Assembly: GCA_000697475.1 (NCBI GenBank)
Contig: JNEU01001151.1
Location: forward strand, 186,001-250,000
Reading direction: 5' to 3'
DNA: 64,000 nt
DNA from: Lichtheimia corymbifera B2541
Lineage: Eukaryota; Mucoromycota; Mucoromycetes; Mucorales; Lichtheimiaceae
The number at the start of each line of letters is the position of its first letter. The first letter of the stretch is position 1. This document shows positions 25,077-36,208 of the stretch, in pieces. Below the pieces are notes generated by a model. That model had not been told where the DNA came from, ran no database searches, and saw only the letters and a program-made list of their open reading frames with translations. The translations under genes were made by a program, and so were the position numbers.

Positions 25077-25769
25077 ATGAGCAAGGCCGAAGTAGCCCAC
25101 AACGAAAACAGCAGCATCGTTTTGAATCTCGACGACCCAACACATGGTCCTCATCCTGGACATGGTGGCACTGCTCCAGTATGCAATGTTCCTGAACACC
25201 AAAGAAAGCCATCTAACCCAATGGCTATCGGTTTTGGTGCATTCGCTCTTGGTGCATTCATGGTGGGTCTCTACAACACTGGTCTGGTGATCCACATCCC
25301 TCAAGCAGTGATGGGCGTTGCACTTGGATTTTCTGCCATGGGTCAACTCGTATGCGGTATCGGTGAATTGCTACTTGGAAACACTTTTGGTGGTACCAGC
25401 ATGTTGACTTACTCTGGATTTTGGTTTTCTTACGGCATCATGTTCTCTGGTGGTGGTGGTTTCTTTGATACTGCCATGGAAAGTGGCATGCACGAATTGG
25501 AAATGTGCCTTGGCTTATGGCAAATTGCATTTGCCGTACCATCCCTTATCTTTTTCATTGGTACTTTCAAGCAACCCTGGCTCATCCGTGTCTTATTGCT
25601 TCAAGTCTTTTGTACCTTCTTCTTTGGTGGTCTTGGTGCATTCACCGGTGTCACTAATCTCACCGTCGCTGGTGGTTGGTTCTCGTTCACTTTGGCTCTT
25701 AATGCGTGGTACATCATGGCCTGTATCCTCTTTGCTGAGGAGAAAATTGTGCATCTGCCCATGTTTTAA
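25077..25769 (+). CDS. GPR1/FUN34/YaaH acetate-succinate transporter
   Basis: Plasma-membrane acetate or ammonium-linked transporter of the AceTr family (yeast Ady2/Ato). A single uninterrupted exon of 230 residues, unusual in this intron-rich window and consistent with a highly expressed gene. The family motif N-P-[AM]-[PA]-x-G-x-x-x-x appears as NPMAIGFGAFALGAF before TM1. Six hydrophobic segments follow: GAFMVGLYNTGL, AVMGVALGFSAMGQLVCGI, MLTYSGFWFSYGIMF, LWQIAFAVPSLIFFIG, LLLQVFCTFFFGGLGAF and LTVAGGWFSFTLALNAWYIM. The cytosolic N-terminus (~45 residues) is His/Gly-rich. The usual family context is growth on acetate; substrate here is inferred. Confidence 0.93.
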   Translation: MSKAEVAHNENSSIVLNLDDPTHGPHPGHGGTAPVCNVPEHQRKPSNPMAIGFGAFALGAFMVGLYNTGLVIHIPQAVMGVALGFSAMGQLVCGIGELLLGNTFGGTSMLTYSGFWFSYGIMFSGGGGFFDTAMESGMHELEMCLGLWQIAFAVPSLIFFIGTFKQPWLIRVLLLQVFCTFFFGGLGAFTGVTNLTVAGGWFSFTLALNAWYIMACILFAEEKIVHLPMF

Positions 25770-26237
25770 AAAGAGAAAGCTTCTTACTTATAAAAACAAA
25801 ACCATGAAGCTTTATCAACGACGCTATTCCCCTCCTCTTGCCATTCATATGTGAAATCGTACATCGCAGCCATCCATACCCAAAAGATTCTTATATTTTG
25901 TAAATACTTTGTATCCTGTTAGCTCTTCTTTGTAGTACATTTGTTTATCTTGGCTCTAATAAATCAGCCGGACAATATTCTTCCATCAAACGATATGGTT
26001 GTGTTTTCCTTATTGATAGCACTGTGTTTTATTATGAGCGTATGTAAGTTCACAAGTATCTCATGGTCAATAAGCATACGTCTTGGTTTATAAAGGGGAA
26101 CTCAGGATTTATCAGTCAAAAGTGGAAGATAAAATTGTGTGTAGCATGCAGCACTCGTCCAGTCCAGCTGCAGGCGTATGTGACTATAGCTCAGAAGCGA
26201 CAATTTTTGTTCATATGCACTCTTTCTTTCACTTGTA
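25770..26237. other. 3' UTR and promoter region
   Basis: Trailing region of the transporter (an AATAAA-like AATAAATC occurs near 25958) and upstream region of the snRNP gene. No gene seen. Confidence 0.5.
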
Positions 26238-27369
26238 ATGTCACAACCACCACCGCCACCACCACCGATCGCAGGACAAACACCACCTCCAAGACCTCCA
26301 TTCCCTGCATCTGGTCCAATGCCACCAGCATCCATGCCTCCCGGTGGTGCTCCTCCACCTTTTCCACCACCACCTGGTGCTGTGCCTCCTCCTGGCGCGC
26401 CTGCTGTGCCACCTCCACCACCTCTCATTGCTGCCATTCCTGTTTCAAAACGTACTGTAAACACGGTGCCTAGTCGTACTGTCTACGCAAGCAATCTTAA
26501 TGAGAAAGTGAAGCTTCCAGGTGAGTAGATCGTGATATGGCAACAACGTGTACGGCTCATATTAACAAGACTTTTCTATTCAGTGTTGAAGAATACCTTA
26601 CGAACCATGTTTAGCCAGTTTGGTGAAGTTTTGGACATTGTGGCATACTCCAACATTCGTATGAGAGGTCAAGCATTTATCGCATATGCTGATGAGGAAA
26701 GCGCAACCAAGGCCATCAAGGAGTTGCAGCACTTTGTTCTTTACGGCAAGCCAATGGTATAACAAAGATGGGTAATCGGTCAAAGTACATGAAGAGTAAC
26801 GATGGAATTGGTTAGGTTGTGCAATATGCAAAGAACAAGTCTGATGTCCATGCGAAGAAGGATGGTGATTTTGATGAGCATTACAGTGAACGCATGAAGC
26901 GAAAAGGTATAATAGCGTACAGGATCAATGACATGGGAATATACTAAGTATGGCATCTTTTAGAAATGCGAGCATCGCTTCCCCTTCCTGGATCACACAA
27001 ACCAACTTTCAAACCACCTCGATCATGTAAGGATCATCCACTTTACCTTGGTATATATCTTTATGTTGACATGCTTCTTTTCTAGCTGCTGGTCCTGCTA
27101 TATCGAATCCACAGATTCCCGACGAGTACTTGTCACCCAACAAGATTTTGTTTTTGCAGAATTTGCCAGAGTCTATCACGCAACAGCAAATCGTCGATCT
27201 TTTTTCAAGGTATCCCGGTTTCCGCGAAGTGCGCATGATTCCTACCAAAAAGACCATTGCCTTTGTCGAATACGAAAACGAAATGCAATCGCACATTGCC
27301 AAAAACGAGTTGTCTGCGCACCAATTCGAACCCGATCATCCTATCAAGATCACCTTTGCCAGAAAATAG
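26238..27369 (+). CDS. U1A/U2B''-type snRNP protein, Pro-rich N-terminus
   Basis: Spliceosomal RNA-binding protein of the U1A/U2B''/SNF family. Five exons join in frame: 26238-26520, 26584-26756, 26816-26906, 26964-27026, 27086-27369. Residues 1-65 are a proline-rich tract (runs of seven prolines, repeated PPGA). RRM1 follows: TVYASNLNEKVKLP (RNP2) and MRGQAFIAYADEE (RNP1, as in U1A KMRGQAFVIF), then LYGKPMVVQYAKNKSD. RRM2: PNKILFLQNLPESITQQQIV, FREVRMIPTKKTIAFVEYEN, ending PIKITFARK. This is the standard two-RRM layout; the long proline-rich N-terminus is not part of human U1A or U2B''. Which snRNA it binds is undecided. Confidence 0.92.
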
Positions 27370-27780
27370 AAGACTACTACTTCCATTCCCTGTTCCATAG
27401 CTGTCAATTTTCTTGTGAACATTGCACTCCCGTTCAGTGTATCATAAACTTAGTTTCTACTACCACTCTTTTATAAACAATGTGATAATGGGGGTGTCCG
27501 TAATACACGTGGCTCTTCTTTTGGACATGTCTTTTCCTAGATCATTGGTGTTTGGTGTCACACAGCAGGTCTATTGGAGTAAAGTTGAAGCACACATGAA
27601 GAAGAAAAAGTTGTAGTCAAAACTATAATCATGTTGACATCTGCAGGCAGACTACTAGAATGACGAATGTCATTTTTGGACCGAGTCCATGTTTCCAATG
27701 AAGGAACAAAGAAATATGTATGTACAAAGGTGGCTATTCAAATAGGGGATTATCTACAACAATGAACGAAACCAATGTAT
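27370..27780. other. 3' region, no gene recognised
   Basis: Follows the snRNP gene stop. Short frames on both strands show no motif. Confidence 0.45.
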
Positions 27781-28263
27781 TCATTGTGCCAAGGGACTTT
27801 TCAAGTTGGGAACAAAGACATCTTGACGTCTCGGCAAGAAACTTTCTCTCATGCTTGTTTGTGATGTCTTCCTGGGAAGTTTTCTATGACGCAACATTTC
27901 AAGACCTACTGCAAGCTTTCGCAAACCATCCGGGTCAGCTCGTGATGCTCGACTTCTCGATAGCAATCGGTTCTGTGCTTGATACAATGGATATGCAACG
28001 TGCAGGGTGCTTGTATTCTGGGGACGTGCATTATCTGATACCCCGCCTTTGATATCATCGTCGCCATGCTTGCTTTGAACAAAGAGCGAAAGAATTTTGC
28101 GGATTGCACTCATTAAAATGCTATCAATAAAGCTCCAGGTGAAATCCGATTGTTCATGCATGGCATTGCTTGCATGTGTGAAAGGATCCGCAGATAATGA
28201 TCGCTTTGAAGCCTTGCATTTGTTGACTTGCGTTGTGTATAATGATGCGGCGTTCATCATCAT
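27781..28263 (-). CDS. hypothetical protein, weakly supported
   Basis: A single-exon minus-strand frame of about 160 residues beginning at one of three consecutive ATGs (28263, 28260, 28257). A TATA-like sequence on the minus strand (plus-strand complement near 28315-28325, TATTATATAG) lies about 55 bases upstream, and a T-run follows it. The product is basic (LSRSRASRADPDGLRKL, RKLPRKTSQ) with no signal peptide or domain I recognise. An overlapping plus frame (27720-28052) is of similar length, so strand is not certain. It could equally be non-coding. Confidence 0.25.
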   Translation of the reverse strand: MMMNAASLYTTQVNKCKASKRSLSADPFTHASNAMHEQSDFTWSFIDSILMSAIRKILSLFVQSKHGDDDIKGGVSDNARPQNTSTLHVAYPLYQAQNRLLSRSRASRADPDGLRKLAVGLEMLRHRKLPRKTSQTSMRESFLPRRQDVFVPNLKSPLAQ

Positions 28264-28911
28264 GAGCAAAAAAAAAAAAAGATGAAAATGGCATGTTTAC
28301 GCATGGCTTCCCTGTATTATATAGAGTTGGATGAGCCGCTTTCACTTTTCAAAACGCTTCCCCACAAACAAATGACGCCTCAGGAAGCATATTCTCTTAT
28401 CTTTGTGATGGTCGCCTGATATCGCCTATCACTACCATTTCTGGTACCTAACCCGGTTATAGTATACATCCAACTTATCTTTGTTTACGACTCAGCGTTT
28501 GAATTGTTGGACATCCAAAGTCATTCCTACACATATATATTATCCGTTATCTCTTCTTCGGTTATACACAGTTACCGACTTTTCAGATCCTGAATCACCA
28601 TCTAAGATAAGCGTTTCTCGGTAACAGTAAGAGCTGTATGAACTATAAATCATCACAATTAAGTAATGGCACTACATATAGTGATTGGTACCTGAATCAC
28701 CATCATCTGGATGCTCTCGATATGCGCGCGTATCTGTGTGATGATCTTTATAAAGCAAGCAGATTACATTTTGTCAGCCAAATTTTCATATGATGATTCA
28801 AAACGCACTCGCAGAAGTGTTTCAATGCGCTGAATGATTTTGGTCAAGGGCAGGGACCATGTATTACCTGGGAATTTCATGTATCAGGAATCAGCTGTCG
28901 CCATGTTAAGC
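28264..28911. other. intergenic, no gene recognised
   Basis: Between the weak hypothetical ORF and the minisatellite. Contains a 13-A run at 28268-28280. Nothing else identified. Confidence 0.45.
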
Positions 28912-29692
28912 ATTCAAAGGCCTTCGAATACAGCAGCTGTAATTTTGAGAACCTTGAAAAAGGCTTGGAATACCAAGTATCGTGCCTTTGAATACCGTTA
29001 AATGCCCTTTGAATGCAACCGTATACCTTTGAAGGCCTTTGAAGGTCTTTGAATATCTTTGAATGCAAGCATCATGCCTTTGAGCTCCCTTTGAATGCAA
29101 TCATCATGCTACATTTGAAGGCCGTTGAAGGTCTTGAATATCTTTGAATGCAAGCGTCATGTCTTTGAACTCCCTTTGAATGCCTTCGAATGCAACCATG
29201 ATATCTTTAAAGGCCTTTGAAGGCCTTTGAATGCCTTTGAATGCAACCGTATACCTTTGAATGCCTTTGAAGGTCTTTGAATATCTTTGAATTCAAGCAT
29301 CATGCCTTTGAACTCCCTTTGAATGCCTTTGAATGCAATCTTGATACCTTTGGAGGTCTTTGAATATCTTTGAATGCCTTCGAATGCAACCATGATATCT
29401 TCAAAGGCCTTCGAAGGTCTTTGAATGTCTTTGAATGCCCTTTGTTGAATGCCTTTGATTGTCTTTGAATGCAAGCATCATTCCTTTGAAGACCTTTGAA
29501 GACCTTTGAATGCCCTTTGAAGACCTTGACTGCCTTTGAAGGTCTTTAAATACAACAATCCACCTTTGAATGCACTGGAAGGACTTTGAATACAATGATC
29601 CCACCTTTGAATGCCTTTGAAGGTCTTGAAAGGTATATATCTTTTAGTCACCTTCAAGCTTATCCAAAACCCTTTGAAGGAACCCTCTGCCA
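28912..29692. repeat. 10-bp-period minisatellite, ~780 bp
   Basis: The plus strand is built from diverged copies of a 10-bp unit TTTGAANGNC (for example TTTGAAGGCC, TTTGAATGCC and TTTGAATATC in series). There is also a longer order: the block 'CTTTGAACTCCCTTTGAATG' recurs at about 29162 and 29308 (about 146 bp apart), each followed by a GCAACCATGATATC- or GCAATCTTGATACC-like segment. Because three units make 30 bp, all minus frames stay open as KGIQR/SKAFKG-type repeats; these are by-products of the repeat and not genes. Confidence 0.9.
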
Positions 29693-30432
29693 TTTGATGA
29701 CAATATCACTTTAACGACGCACTATTATGATTGAAGTCGAGCACGTCGTCACCGGATAGACAAGATAACGTCGATAGGGAGGATGCTACCATGATGAACA
29801 CGTTTATCAAGGGCCCGTCAGCGGCCAAAATCATGCATCCAAAAGCAACCACATTATCATGTAGCATTGCGACCAAGAGTATATTTAATATCTGTTGTAA
29901 CCATATTCACTGCATGGGTAATGCAAACATAAAGCAGCAAGGTTTGTGTAACATTGACCAGTGTTGCATGACTGGGGTATGCGTGCTTACAATGTGCTTG
30001 GTAAGCTAACGGCAGCCACTAATTATTATATTAGTGCCAGCATCAAATACAACTAATTGTGGATTTTAGCACCGTGGTGGTGGTTCACATACGTCACCTT
30101 TAATCATGCTGTGCTCCTTCTACGCTGTGGCACGGGCCATATTGATGGTGTATTCGGACATGAACAATGAACCAGTGAAAACAATGGATCCCTTGTTGCG
30201 TACGCGCTACTATGATGCAAATAGCGGGTAATGGCAAATACGTATAACGCGTGTGAGCTTGGTATAGGAAGATCCGGTTTTAGATGAGTCGATTCGCCAA
30301 CTCAGCAGGTGTGTATATAGTGGGGGTCATGTTACTTGGAGTCCTTGACCTGCATAAATAGGTTTTTCTCAATATTGATATTTTCAATCTTCCTTTTTTC
30401 CCACTGTATTTTTCCAACAAGCTACCAGCACC
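29693..30432. other. intergenic, upstream of the GH15 gene
   Basis: About 740 bases. The last ~80 bases before the ATG are pyrimidine-rich, with a TATA-like GCATAAATAGG near 30352. No other gene seen; a plus frame at 29731-30009 lacks motifs. Confidence 0.5.
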
Positions 30433-32891
30433 ATGTCTAATCCAGTAGGACAAGAGCCTATAGAAGATACACGTTGTGACCTGCGTACACGCGGATACCT
30501 GCCCATTGAAAACTATGGCATCATTGGCAACTTGCGAACAGTTGCTTTGTGTGGCACCGATGGTAGTATGGATTTTTGCTGCTACCCAGAATTCGACAGC
30601 CCCAGCATCTTTTGCCGGCTTTTGGACAAGGAAAAGGGTGGCCACTTTTCTATTGGACCTCATGATCACACGAGCAACAAGCAGCAGTATCTCCCCAAGA
30701 GCAATATTTTGGTGACGCGTTTCATGTCTGAGGAAGGAGTATTGGAGATCACTGATTACATGCACATACCACGCAAGAATCAGCGTACGTTATCCAAGCC
30801 ATTTTTGCCATGGATTGTACGTGTGGCTCGTGTGGTGCGAGGTGAGGTGTCGATGAACATGGAATGTTTTCCTGCATTCAACTATGCACGGGATACCCAT
30901 ACCACCAATTACATTCCAATGCCCGCTCAACCATCAGCAGCAACATTATCAGAGTATCCAGAAAACAACGTGCCACATTACGTGTGCAAGGATCGTGTCG
31001 AGTTCAAATCGAAGGATATGACAATGGATTTACGCTATGTTGTGAAGCATACGGATGGACACAAGCCTGATTTGAATATGCAAATCCATAAAAATGGTCG
31101 CGGTGTTTATGCCGACTTTACAATGATCGAGGATGAAGAAGTGACCTTTATTTTACGTCAAGTGCCTGACAAGAATGATATCCCTTCCATGGATCCAGCC
31201 CTCACACCGAGTCTTACAAATGCCCTTTTCCGTCAAACATGGGGATATTGGCAAGAATGGATTGATCAAAGCACGTATACAGGTCGTTGGCGTGAAAACA
31301 TCATTCGCAGCGCTCTCACTCTGAAATTGTTGACATATGAACCAGTAAGCTTCTCATTGCTATATCTACAATCCTTTTTATTCATGCAATATGTATTCTT
31401 CTAGACTGGTGCAGTCGTGGCAGCTCCCACATTTGGTATCCCAGAGTGTAGGTACATTAGCTTATGTAGTACGGTGGTAATCTAACTAGCCATTCGATAG
31501 CCATTGGTGGTGAACGCAATTGGGACTACCGCTATCTCTGGATCCGGGATTCGTCATTCACCATTTACGCATTCCTAAAGCTTGGGTTCACTGAAGAAGC
31601 TGCAAAGTATATGAGCTTTGTCGAGGATCGTTGTAATGATTTGGTAAGCGCTTGATATGGAAGAAGAGGAGAAGGAGGTTACTAAAGAAGGCTAATACAA
31701 TGTTACCATTTGCAGAATCCAGATGGCTCTTTGAATATCATGTACGGTATTCGTGGCGAGAAAAAGCTGGATGAATTGGTCTTGGATCATTTGGAGGGAT
31801 ACCGTGAATCAGCTCCTGTACGTATTGGCAATGGTGCCTATGACCATCTACAACTGGATATCTATGGTGAATTGCTTGACGGCATATACGTAAGTTGTTT
31901 ATCGATCCTCATAATACAAGCATATCATTCACCTATAGCTTTGGTCAGTTGTTTAACAAATATGGCGCTCCCGTATCCTATACCATGTGGTGTGCTGTGA
32001 GGAAACTTGTGGACTACGTATGCAACAATTACAACACCCCCGATATGTCCATTTGGTATGCGTATGTCTAATGGGTTTATCAAGGCTTATCATTCATACA
32101 TTGCATAATAGGGAGGTGCGTGGCCGTAAGCAAAACTTTACATATTCACGGATCATGTGCTGGGTGGCTATCGATCGTGGATTGCGTTTGGCTGAAAAGC
32201 GCATGTTTCCTTGCCCTGACCGCGACCGTTGGCTGGCAACACGTGACACCATTTACGAAGAGATTCAGCACAAATGTTGGAATCCCACGCTCCAGATTTA
32301 TACGCAAAGTATTGAAGCACAAGATGCAGTCGATGCAGCATGCTTGATTATGCCATTGGTATTCTTCATATCGCCAGTAGACCCACGTTTCATGTCAACT
32401 GTGGAACGCATCCTGATGCCTCCTGAAAAAGGTAAAGCTGCCCTTGTAGCCATGGAAACGGTTGCTAACGTTTGGGATCACATTCATGTAGGCGGATTGA
32501 CTGCCAACAACTTGGTGTTCCGATACAACGTGTTGACGACGGACGATGGATTTGGTGGTGGATTGGAAGGAGCATTCAGCATGTGCACTTTTTGGCTTGT
32601 GGAAGCGTTGGCACGTGCAGGCCGTTATGACAAGAAATACATGACCAAGGCCATTCTGATGTTTGAAGAGATGCTGTCATATGCAAACCACTTGGGATTG
32701 TTTTCAGAAGAAGTAGCACGATCCGGTGAATTGCTTGGTAATGTGCCACAAGCTTTCAGTCACCTGGCATTTATCAGTGGTGAGTATCTAGTGGATGGTG
32801 GTTGGCGTGGTTAAAGTGAAACTAGTATTGATCCATGGCTGTTTTTCTCTTAGCTGCATTCAACTTGAACCGTGCGATCGGCCCGAAATAG
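30433..32891 (+). CDS. GH15-family glycoside hydrolase (trehalase/glucoamylase-like)
   Basis: Member of the (alpha/alpha)6 GH15 family, related to the bacterial-type cytosolic trehalases and glucoamylases. Exon 1 is 30433-31344; later exons can be followed to the stop at 32889-32891. N-terminal beta domain: [40 protein letters not shown], typical of GH15 bacterial-like proteins. Catalytic barrel: [94 protein letters not shown] and GLFSEEVA...[13 protein letters not shown], then [12 protein letters not shown]. No signal peptide, so probably cytosolic. Trehalose is a likely substrate, by family only. Confidence 0.9.
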
Positions 32892-33016
32892 GCATTGAGT
32901 AAATAGCCAGCTCTCTTTCTTTTGCTACGTATAATCGCTCAATGATTCGCTTTCATTAAATATTCGTTCTTCATTCTTGTACCCATATCACATTTTTTTC
33001 TTCTTCCATTGTCTCC

Positions 33017-33906
33017 ATGAAAACAGTCCGACTTCAACTCTTTGGTCGTAGATTCGACGACCAGTATACATTGGATCTTCAGGACTACGTAAGATCATCA
33101 TCATGATACGGAATACGCCTTTTGCGTTATGATCCTCATCATTTATATACGCCAATTCAGCTGTCGCTACAAGACTTTGCTTCTACCATGTGCTTATTCA
33201 ATGAAGCTGTGAGACAGCATCCACCACCAGGGCATAAGCTAGTATGGGTGACTACGTTGCTCAGCGTGTGGGCTTTGCTGGGAGGCACGATCTACATTTG
33301 CTGGAATTATCTACTGCTCAGGGACAACCCATACGTCTTACTTATTATCCCTGCCATTATACTTCTCAGCACAATTGCATGGATATGGCGATATCGATAT
33401 TTGCAGCGCACAGTAAGAAGATTGATACTTTTTCTTCCAACAATGAAGATGCCCCATTATCATTTGGTCTAAATAACGCGCCAAAACACAACTTTTACTG
33501 TAGTTTCAATGCAGCCTTGTTGAATTATGCAGCCGGGTTAATGCAACTGAAAATATTCGCGGCATAAACTATCGGTTGACCAAGCACGGCAATGACGTTT
33601 TGCAACCACAAGGAGAACGACAATACGGACTCTTTCGGCATTCATCCTATGTAAATATACAGTAGCTGCTAAAGAAGAGTGCATAGAAGCTGACCTAGAT
33701 ATTAGGCTTTGGTAATCGAATTTGATGACCGATATCGTGCATTGCAACATCTCCACCATCATCAGCCTGCTTCTACTGTGGTACCCATGTATTATACTCC
33801 TCCACCACCTAATGCAGCCCATCATTGTCAACACGAAGAAAAACGATTCAGTATGCATCATCCATACGATGGCAATTGTAGCAGTGTATATTATGAAAAG
33901 CAATAA
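33017..33906 (+). CDS. two-transmembrane protein, possibly Spo7/CNEP1R1-like
   Basis: Four exons join in frame with phase-0 junctions: 33017-33088, 33161-33412, 33504-33650 and 33706-33906, giving about 223 residues. The pattern is a short soluble N-terminus (MKTVRLQLFGRRF, LQDFASTMCLFNEAV), two hydrophobic spans (LVWVTTLLSVWALLGGTIYI and VLLIIPAIILLSTIAWIW) close together, then a conserved-looking segment SRVNATENIRGINYRLT and ALVIEFDDRY, and a His/Pro tail. The layout resembles Nem1-Spo7 phosphatase regulatory subunits (CNEP1R1), which also have two close spans, but I could not confirm the signature. Clean splicing supports a real gene. Confidence 0.6.
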
Positions 33907-34101
33907 AGAAATTCTCAATTGGACTAAAAGTGTAATGACAAGATTACTCACATTCCATCATCAACCGGCTTCTCTCATCTCCCACTTTTTGGAATGCTAA
34001 AAGATAAAGAAGCCCCCATTGTTTCCTTCACTTTGACAGCCACCCTTCCAATCCTCGAAACATGTCCTTTGCAATTTCTTCAATGAAGCCTTATTTATTG
34101 T

Positions 34102-35815
34102 TCAAAGACTATAAGCTGGAGGCTGATCATGACCATCGTAATCGGATGAAGCGTGCTGTGGTGAAGGATCGTCCTGGTGTGATGAATAAGCTGGCAACTG
34201 CACATTGCGATGATTACTGCTATCACTGTGGTGAAGACCTCCAGATGATGATGATGACTCGGCAACTGCATCGACAACAGCAGAGGATGAACCGCCATCA
34301 GGTGAATATACCGGTAATGGGCCATTGCGATCCGTCTCCACTTCTGAAGTATCCACCTCGAGCACATCATCGACTGTGACACGTCCACTGGCTTCGGATG
34401 ATAATGTCATAATGGCTGCATTGGATCCCATACGTAAAACCGCCATTTCATGCTCCAAGCTTCGGTTCCTGAGTGCTCCATTCTCACGTAATACGGTCTC
34501 TAGAATGTTGATTTGTTGTTGTGTCCATTCAATGGTCTTTTGCTCATAATGATATCGTGACACTGAGAGCTGGATTTGCAGTTGACTAAATCTCGGGTTG
34601 ATGCGTGTGCGTAAAAGCGTTTCAATCTCGTGCTTGAGTGCGCTGTAAGCTGTTAATGCAGATGTCACATCCATATCTAATCCATAAAGTCAATGTTTGC
34701 TTCCTTTTCGCAACAAATGAATATCCACGTTACCTTTGTTTGCTGCCAATGACGTTATATCTGATACATCCTTGCATGATTTGGAGGCTCTCAGCACGTG
34801 ACTTTGGGCTTGCTGTACAAGATCATCAGCATCTATACGCCACATTTCATTTAGCCCCTAGACATCAACCATCCGTATACCCATTTACCTTTTGCTGTAA
34901 GTGCTGAAACTTCGAGATCCATGGATTGTTGAAACGTATCATTGCTGCCGATACCACGGGTTACCATGGCTTGTCTGTCGAGGAATCTGGATGAGCCTGG
35001 TAATAACTTGATGGCCTTGTCGAGGCAATCCAAAGATGCATGTAGCTCTTTCTGGGCCATTTGATATCCTTGCATTTCGCTTTCAAACTTGACAAAATCA
35101 GCCTTTTAGTGTTTCATTCATTCACTTCTCTAATCCATTGGACTTACGTTTGGTATATTGTGTGCCAGCTGTGTCACTTCACGTTTGAGATTTTGTTCGC
35201 CAGCAAAGAGAGGATCATCAGAAATGGCAGGAACGACCTATTTGGAAGGAATTAAAATCATGGTATCTTGTAAACAAGCAAGCAAAAGCATACCTCGTCA
35301 TACAATGAATGTAACTCGTCGCATACAGCGTCCAGTTCATGCTTATTAATCAGCAGGTCTTGGAGCTAATCCCCACCCGTTCGAAACCCGTTTGTCAGAA
35401 AGAGAGAGGAATCTTGCTGCATTAAAAAAGCTCACCATGTCGTCCGCTACTACTATCTGCTCTTGGATATTCTGCAGTTCATGCTGTAAGCTCTCCATCG
35501 AAAAGGACGTGTCAGCCTCTGTTGTTTGAACTCTGTATTGAACATGAACCATGGTTATTATTGTTGCTTCTAATACACAAAGGGATTATATCATCAACGT
35601 ACTTACAAAGACTTTTCGATCCTCTTTTGGAGTCGTTGTTGCTTTAGTTGTAATCCGTCATAGTACTTTGAATGAGAGGGGAAGGATTCTCGAACCCATT
35701 GGAGTCGTGTGATTTCTCGTAGCAGTCGTAGAAAGGAATCTTCATAGGATAAGGATGAAGTGGAAGAATCGGAAGGTTGGGATGGGTGCAGAATGGTGGA
35801 TGACGGGTTGCTCAT
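34102..35815 (-). CDS. coiled-coil protein with C-terminal PxYS repeats, unknown
   Basis: Multi-exon minus-strand gene starting at 35815 (MSNPSSTILHP). Exons encode helical, Gln/Leu-rich coiled-coil segments: LLREITRLQWVRESF, ESLQHELQNIQEQIVVADDM, INKHELDAVCDELHSLYDE, FESEMQGYQMAQKELHASLD, SALKHEIETLLRTRI and YEQKTIEWTQQQINILETVL. The C-terminal ~70 residues are Ser-rich with three similar motifs, PLPVYSPDG, QLPAYSSHQ and QPPAYSL at the very end, reminiscent of PxY-type WW ligand motifs. No membrane segment. I do not recognise the family; a trafficking or tethering role is only a guess. Confidence 0.6.
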
Positions 35816-36106
35816 TGCTTTGTGTGCAAGTAAAGCGAGGGAGGAGAAGGGAAGAACAATGCAACACCAAAAATGGGAGCACCAGCCGCATTGATTGACG
35901 AGTAGCCAGCTCACCCGCTATCGGATAATTTGACTGGCCCACTTGCGCATACATATGTGGTTTGACCACCCACCCATCCCTGATCACTAAAAACTAACCC
36001 CCAAATAAAAAGAGAGTATGAAAAGGAGTAACCATCAATGCAAATGACAGTCGCCACATTGTATTAAAAGGAGACAAATGATGACATGTGCTCACTATAT
36101 TACGCG

Positions 36107-36114
36107 TATAAAAG
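36107..36114 (+). promoter_or_regulatory. TATA box of the small secreted peptide gene
   Basis: TATAAAAG lies 95 bases upstream of the ATG at 36209. Confidence 0.55.
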
Positions 36115-36208
36115 AACATTTCCTACTGCTGCATAGAAACCTCTGAAACAAAAAGTCTGCAGGGGAAACTTTCCAAGGAGAAAAATCTAATACCTTTGTT
36201 ACTGCAAG

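Noticed and set aside
26102..26464. Gly-rich minus-strand frame
   Set aside because: Antisense of the proline-rich N-terminus of the snRNP gene (CCN codons read as GGN).
28877..29693. Chain of minus-strand frames with FKGIQR/SKAFKG repeats
   Set aside because: A 10-bp unit cycles through all frames and stays open without stops. No start context or splicing supports a repeat protein.
35340..35400. TTCGAAAC block resembling a tRNA T-arm
   Set aside because: No acceptor or D-arm pairing around it, and it lies in an intron of the coiled-coil gene.
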